From positions 1 through 7,942 of the forward strand of contig CATPBV010000307.1 of assembly GCA_955652345.1 (NCBI GenBank): a stretch of DNA of 7,942 bases, in the 5' to 3' direction. The stretch is from an uncultured Solirubrobacteraceae bacterium. GTDB taxonomy: Bacteria > Actinomycetota > Thermoleophilia > Solirubrobacterales > Solirubrobacteraceae. The notes under the pieces were generated by a model. That model was not told where the DNA came from and ran no database searches. It saw only the letters and a list, made by a program, of their open reading frames with translations. A program made the translations under genes and the position numbers. Shown piece after piece: positions 5,727 through 7,942 of this stretch (position 1 is its first letter; every line of letters starts with the position of its first letter).

Positions 5727-7313
5727 GTGATTCGAGGAGAGAATGAGCGCGGTGAAGGTCACCGAGCGGCTTACGACCGCGGTGATGCGCCAGATCAGGC
5801 CGGACCTTCACGGCTCACAAGGGGCCAGTTCATCCGGGTCGCTGGGGGCGGCGCCGGATGGCTTGCCTTCGGGGGAGCGGCGTCTGCCAACGCACGGCAG
5901 CTTGGCCATGAGCGATCGCGTGCGGCGGCCCAAGCGGTCGCTGCCGGATCTCGCCGGGCCCGGTCGTTGCGCTCTCGACCCGATCTGCATCCCCCGGCGG
6001 TCAGCGTCTCTAACAGGGCCGCGGCGCGGCCAGCGCTCGCCGAGGGCTATACGTTCCTCGGGCCGACCAGCGGTGGCGGCGCACAGTCGGGCCCGCTGAT
6101 CGTGGACGCGGCCGGCCGGCTCGTGTGGTTCAGGCCCGTGTCGTCCGGAAAGTGGGTGTCGAACTTCCGCGTACAGCAGTACAGGGGCGAGCCGGTGCTC
6201 ACGTGGTGGGAGGGCAGAGTCCTGACACCCGGCTACGGACAAGGCGAGGGAGTGATCGTGGACAGCTCCTACCGCGAGATCGCCCGGGTGCGAGCAGCCA
6301 ATGGTCGTCAGATCGATCTGCATGAATTCATCCTGACTCCGCAAGGAACGGCGCTTTTCACCTGTTACCCGCCGACCGTGCCGGCGGACCTGACGGGCCT
6401 GGGGGGCGCGCGTGACGGGCGGATCCTCGAGTCGATCATCCAAGAGGTCGACGTGCACACCGGGCGCCTCGTGCTCGAGTGGCGTAGTACCGAGCATGTA
6501 CCGGTGGAGGAGTCCTACCTTCCCGTAGGAGGCGTCTACGACTACATCCACGCCAATTCGATCGACATCATGCCGGACGGAAGGCTGCTCGTCTCGGCGC
6601 GTCATACATGCGCGCTGTACAAGCTCGAGAGGCGCACCGGGAGGGTCATCTGGCGGATGGGCGGCAAGCGCAGCGACCTCGCGATGGGCAGGGGCACCCG
6701 GTTCGCATGGCAACACGATGCGCGTCTGGTGGGGAAAGGCATCATCACTGTGTTCGACGACGGCGCCGGCCCGCAACAGACCAAGTCGCATTCGCGCGGA
6801 GTGATTCTCGAATTCGACCATGCCCGCAGGTTCGTGCGGCTGATGCACTCCTACCACCATCCCAACCCGCTACTCGCCTTCGCGATGGGCAACGTGCAGA
6901 CGCTGCCCGACGGCAACGTGATGATCGACTGGGGCAACGTGCCGGTCCTCAGTGAGTTCGCGCCGAACGGCAGCCTGCTGACCGACCTGCACCTACCCTG
7001 GAGCAACCCCTCATATCGCGGATATCGCCTGCCCTGGGGGGGGACTCCAGCCGACGATCCCGCGATCGCCGCAACTGTCGACATCGCCACGAACAGCAGC
7101 ACGTTGTACGTCAGCTGGAACGGCGCGACTGGTGTGTCGGCGTGGCAGGTGAACGCTGGCGCGAGTGCCGGCGGACTCAGCCCGATCGGGGTCGCCCAGC
7201 GGAGCGGGTTCGAGACGGCGATCACGCTCCCCACGACCAGCGGGTATGCGTCGGTTACTGCGCTGGACGGCACCGACCAGCCACTCGCCAGCAGCAACCC
7301 GATCAGGCTCTGA
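5727..7313 (+). CDS. Arylsulfotransferase (ASST)-like beta-propeller protein, probably exported
   Basis: A 528-aa protein resembling the ASST superfamily (Arylsulfotran_2-like), whose known members move sulfate between phenolic compounds. The repeated blade pattern includes SGPLIVDAAGRLVWF (121-135), IDLHEFILTPQGTALF (His199), DYIHANSIDIMPDGRLL (His275) with SARHT (Arg292), FAWQHDARL (His330) and GNVQTLPDGNVMIDWG. His199, His275, Arg292 and His330 line up in order with the active-site His/His/Arg/His of E. coli AssT; this is from memory. The last 80 or so residues look like an added FN3-like beta domain (STLYVSWNGATGVSAWQV). Residues 31-56 resemble a Tat signal (TRGQFIR, hydrophobic run, ASANA), but the second Arg is Gly33. 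Start is GTG 5727 with GGGGG 4 nt upstream. No later in-frame ATG, GTG or TTG was found before the signal. Many actinobacterial members are uncharacterised, so sulfotransfer is unproven. Confidence 0.85.
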   Translation: MIRGENERGEGHRAAYDRGDAPDQAGPSRLTRGQFIRVAGGGAGWLAFGGAASANARQLGHERSRAAAQAVAAGSRRARSLRSRPDLHPPAVSVSNRAAARPALAEGYTFLGPTSGGGAQSGPLIVDAAGRLVWFRPVSSGKWVSNFRVQQYRGEPVLTWWEGRVLTPGYGQGEGVIVDSSYREIARVRAANGRQIDLHEFILTPQGTALFTCYPPTVPADLTGLGGARDGRILESIIQEVDVHTGRLVLEWRSTEHVPVEESYLPVGGVYDYIHANSIDIMPDGRLLVSARHTCALYKLERRTGRVIWRMGGKRSDLAMGRGTRFAWQHDARLVGKGIITVFDDGAGPQQTKSHSRGVILEFDHARRFVRLMHSYHHPNPLLAFAMGNVQTLPDGNVMIDWGNVPVLSEFAPNGSLLTDLHLPWSNPSYRGYRLPWGGTPADDPAIAATVDIATNSSTLYVSWNGATGVSAWQVNAGASAGGLSPIGVAQRSGFETAITLPTTSGYASVTALDGTDQPLASSNPIRL

Positions 7314-7652
7314 TCGCAGCCACCTTCGATCGGCGGCCTGCGCTGCGGAGATGATCGAGGCGCGCTGGCGACTAAGGGTCAGGAGGTCAGGCAAAAGTGT
7401 GCCTCGGATGCGGCTGCCCGCACCCGAGGCACACAGGAGGAGAGGGGCCGGAATGCACTGCGCACCCGGCCTGACCCGTTCGTCACGAAGCACGACTGCT
7501 CACCGTCGACCGCAATTCGTAACACCGCCGACGGCTTCTTAACGTGCCGCTGGTCAACTCCGATCTGATCGAGTCGGTTCGCACGGTAGCGAGGGCTCAT
7601 CGGCCAGATGCGACCCACGTGTGACCGTGTTGTGCCCCTGCGGTGAAGAGCT
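7314..7652. other. 339-nt gene-free stretch between convergent genes
   Basis: No credible coding region is seen between the ASST-like stop and the stop of the minus-strand edge gene. It contains a direct repeat, GGTCAGG at 7377-7383 and 7385-7391, beside the strong hairpin listed separately; an 11-bp palindrome TTCGT-C-ACGAA (7479-7489); and a weak dyad CCGTCG/CGACGG (7503-7508, 7529-7534) followed by CTTCTT, which could be a poor plus-strand terminator. Position and content fit a 3' intergenic region for two convergent transcripts. Confidence 0.5.
7393..7434 (-). terminator. Rho-independent terminator-like hairpin, minus direction
   Basis: GTGTGCCTCGG (7397-7407) pairs perfectly with CCGAGGCACAC (7424-7434). 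Inside, one A/C mismatch and TGCGG/CCGCA close a CTGC loop, giving 16 base pairs in all. On the minus strand the stem is followed directly by TTTTG (plus 7392-7396), a short T-tract. On the plus strand it is followed by AGGAGG, so it would terminate poorly in that direction. It lies 219 nt past the stop of the minus-strand edge gene and is its probable terminator. Confidence 0.7.
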
Positions 7653-7942
7653 CTATTCAGCGAGCGCCCGTTGCGCGTCGCGATGGGCACGCGCTGCTTC
7701 CTCGGCGTGCTTGCGGGCGGAGGCGACCGCGACCTCCGCATCGCGCAGCGATTCGGAGGCACGGTCCCTGCGTTGCTCAGCGGCTTGAAGCTCGCGGACG
7801 GCGCGCTCGGTGGCACGCCGGGCGGTCGCCTCAGCTTTGCGGGCGGCAGCCAGCCGTTTCGCTCGCTCTCGATTACTTCGCTCGACCCGCGCGGACGCCG
7901 TGGTCGAGCTTGAACGCCCGGCGGTCTTGCCCGGCGCGCGCG
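7653..7942 (-). CDS. Partial coiled-coil protein, C-terminal end only
   Basis: A minus-strand frame enters from the right edge and runs open for 95 codons to TAG at 7653-7655; no start codon lies inside the window. It begins with a Ser/Thr-rich linker (GRSSSTTASA), then forms one long charged helix to the end: RVERSNRERAKRLAAARKAE, RATERAVRELQAAEQRR, VAVASARKHAEEAARAHRDA, QRALAE. The Ala/Arg/Glu composition with spaced Leu/Val suggests a coiled coil or extended helical stalk. This frame is chosen over the other five because it gives a regular helical composition right to the stop, whereas the overlapping frames give Pro/Arg/Ser-rich shadows. A strong terminator-like hairpin 219 nt downstream supports a real transcript end. 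Function cannot be assigned. Alternatives are a DNA- or envelope-associated helical protein or the tail of a larger protein. Confidence 0.68.
   Translation of the reverse strand, partial: RAPGKTAGRSSSTTASARVERSNRERAKRLAAARKAEATARRATERAVRELQAAEQRRDRASESLRDAEVAVASARKHAEEAARAHRDAQRALAE

Noticed and set aside
5808..6860. 350-codon minus-strand frame
   Set aside because: Antisense shadow of the ASST-like gene; His/Arg/Pro-rich with no recognisable domain.
7453..7542. 29-codon ORF (MHCAPGLTRSS...) after purine-rich AGGAGGAG
   Set aside because: The purine tract is the flank of the terminator hairpin, spacing is poor, and the peptide is Arg/Ser/Thr/Pro-rich with no sign of coding constraint.
7379..7816. 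145-codon minus-strand frame at the right end
   Set aside because: Overlaps the coiled-coil frame and reads through the terminator hairpin; Pro/Arg/Ser-rich composition is typical of a shadow.
1..7942. CRISPR array, transposon ends, tRNA or rRNA genes, defence or phage genes
   Set aside because: No regularly spaced repeats, transposase-like product, cloverleaf with a T-loop signature, or known defence domain was seen on either strand.

Overview
The window is high-GC DNA with GTG and TTG starts, strong GGAGG-type ribosome binding sites and tightly packed genes. This points to an actinobacterium. The gene types (ASST-like secreted beta-propeller, cysteine-bearing class III cyclase, MGH1-type hydrolase, small alpha/beta orphan) remind me of soil Thermoleophilia/Solirubrobacterales. 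That placement is inference from memory; there is no rRNA or marker gene to confirm it.

Layout. The left plus-strand block (123-2068) has an atypical MIP channel followed after 41 nt by an MGH1/GH63-like hydrolase of the mannosylglycerate/glucosylglycerate hydrolase type, a plausible osmotic-stress pair. A third plus-strand gene (2295-2828, TTG start) joins a short helical N-terminal module to an uncharacterised DDG-containing domain. It ends tail to tail, with a 14-bp overlap, on a minus-strand group: tag (DNA-3-methyladenine glycosylase I, 2815-3459), a class III adenylate cyclase (3456-4283, GTGA overlap with tag), a small amphipathic helical protein (4356-4703) and, beyond a 376-nt gap, a 120-aa ferredoxin-fold-like orphan (5080-5442). 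A divergent intergenic region (5443-5726) with a run of inverted repeats precedes a plus-strand, apparently exported arylsulfotransferase-like protein (5727-7313). The right end holds a 339-nt gene-free stretch with a strong hairpin that has a T-tract only in the minus direction, then the 3' end of a minus-strand coiled-coil gene that runs off the window (7653-7942).

How the genes may work together. The best-supported links are the channel plus hydrolase (water or solute movement and compatible-solute breakdown) and the translationally coupled cyclase plus glycosylase. I see no CRISPR array, transposon, integrase, phage gene, tRNA, rRNA or recognisable defence system. The least explained items are the channel without the usual selectivity-filter arginine, the DDG-domain protein, the dyad-rich leader before the ASST-like gene, and that gene's near-Tat signal lacking one arginine.
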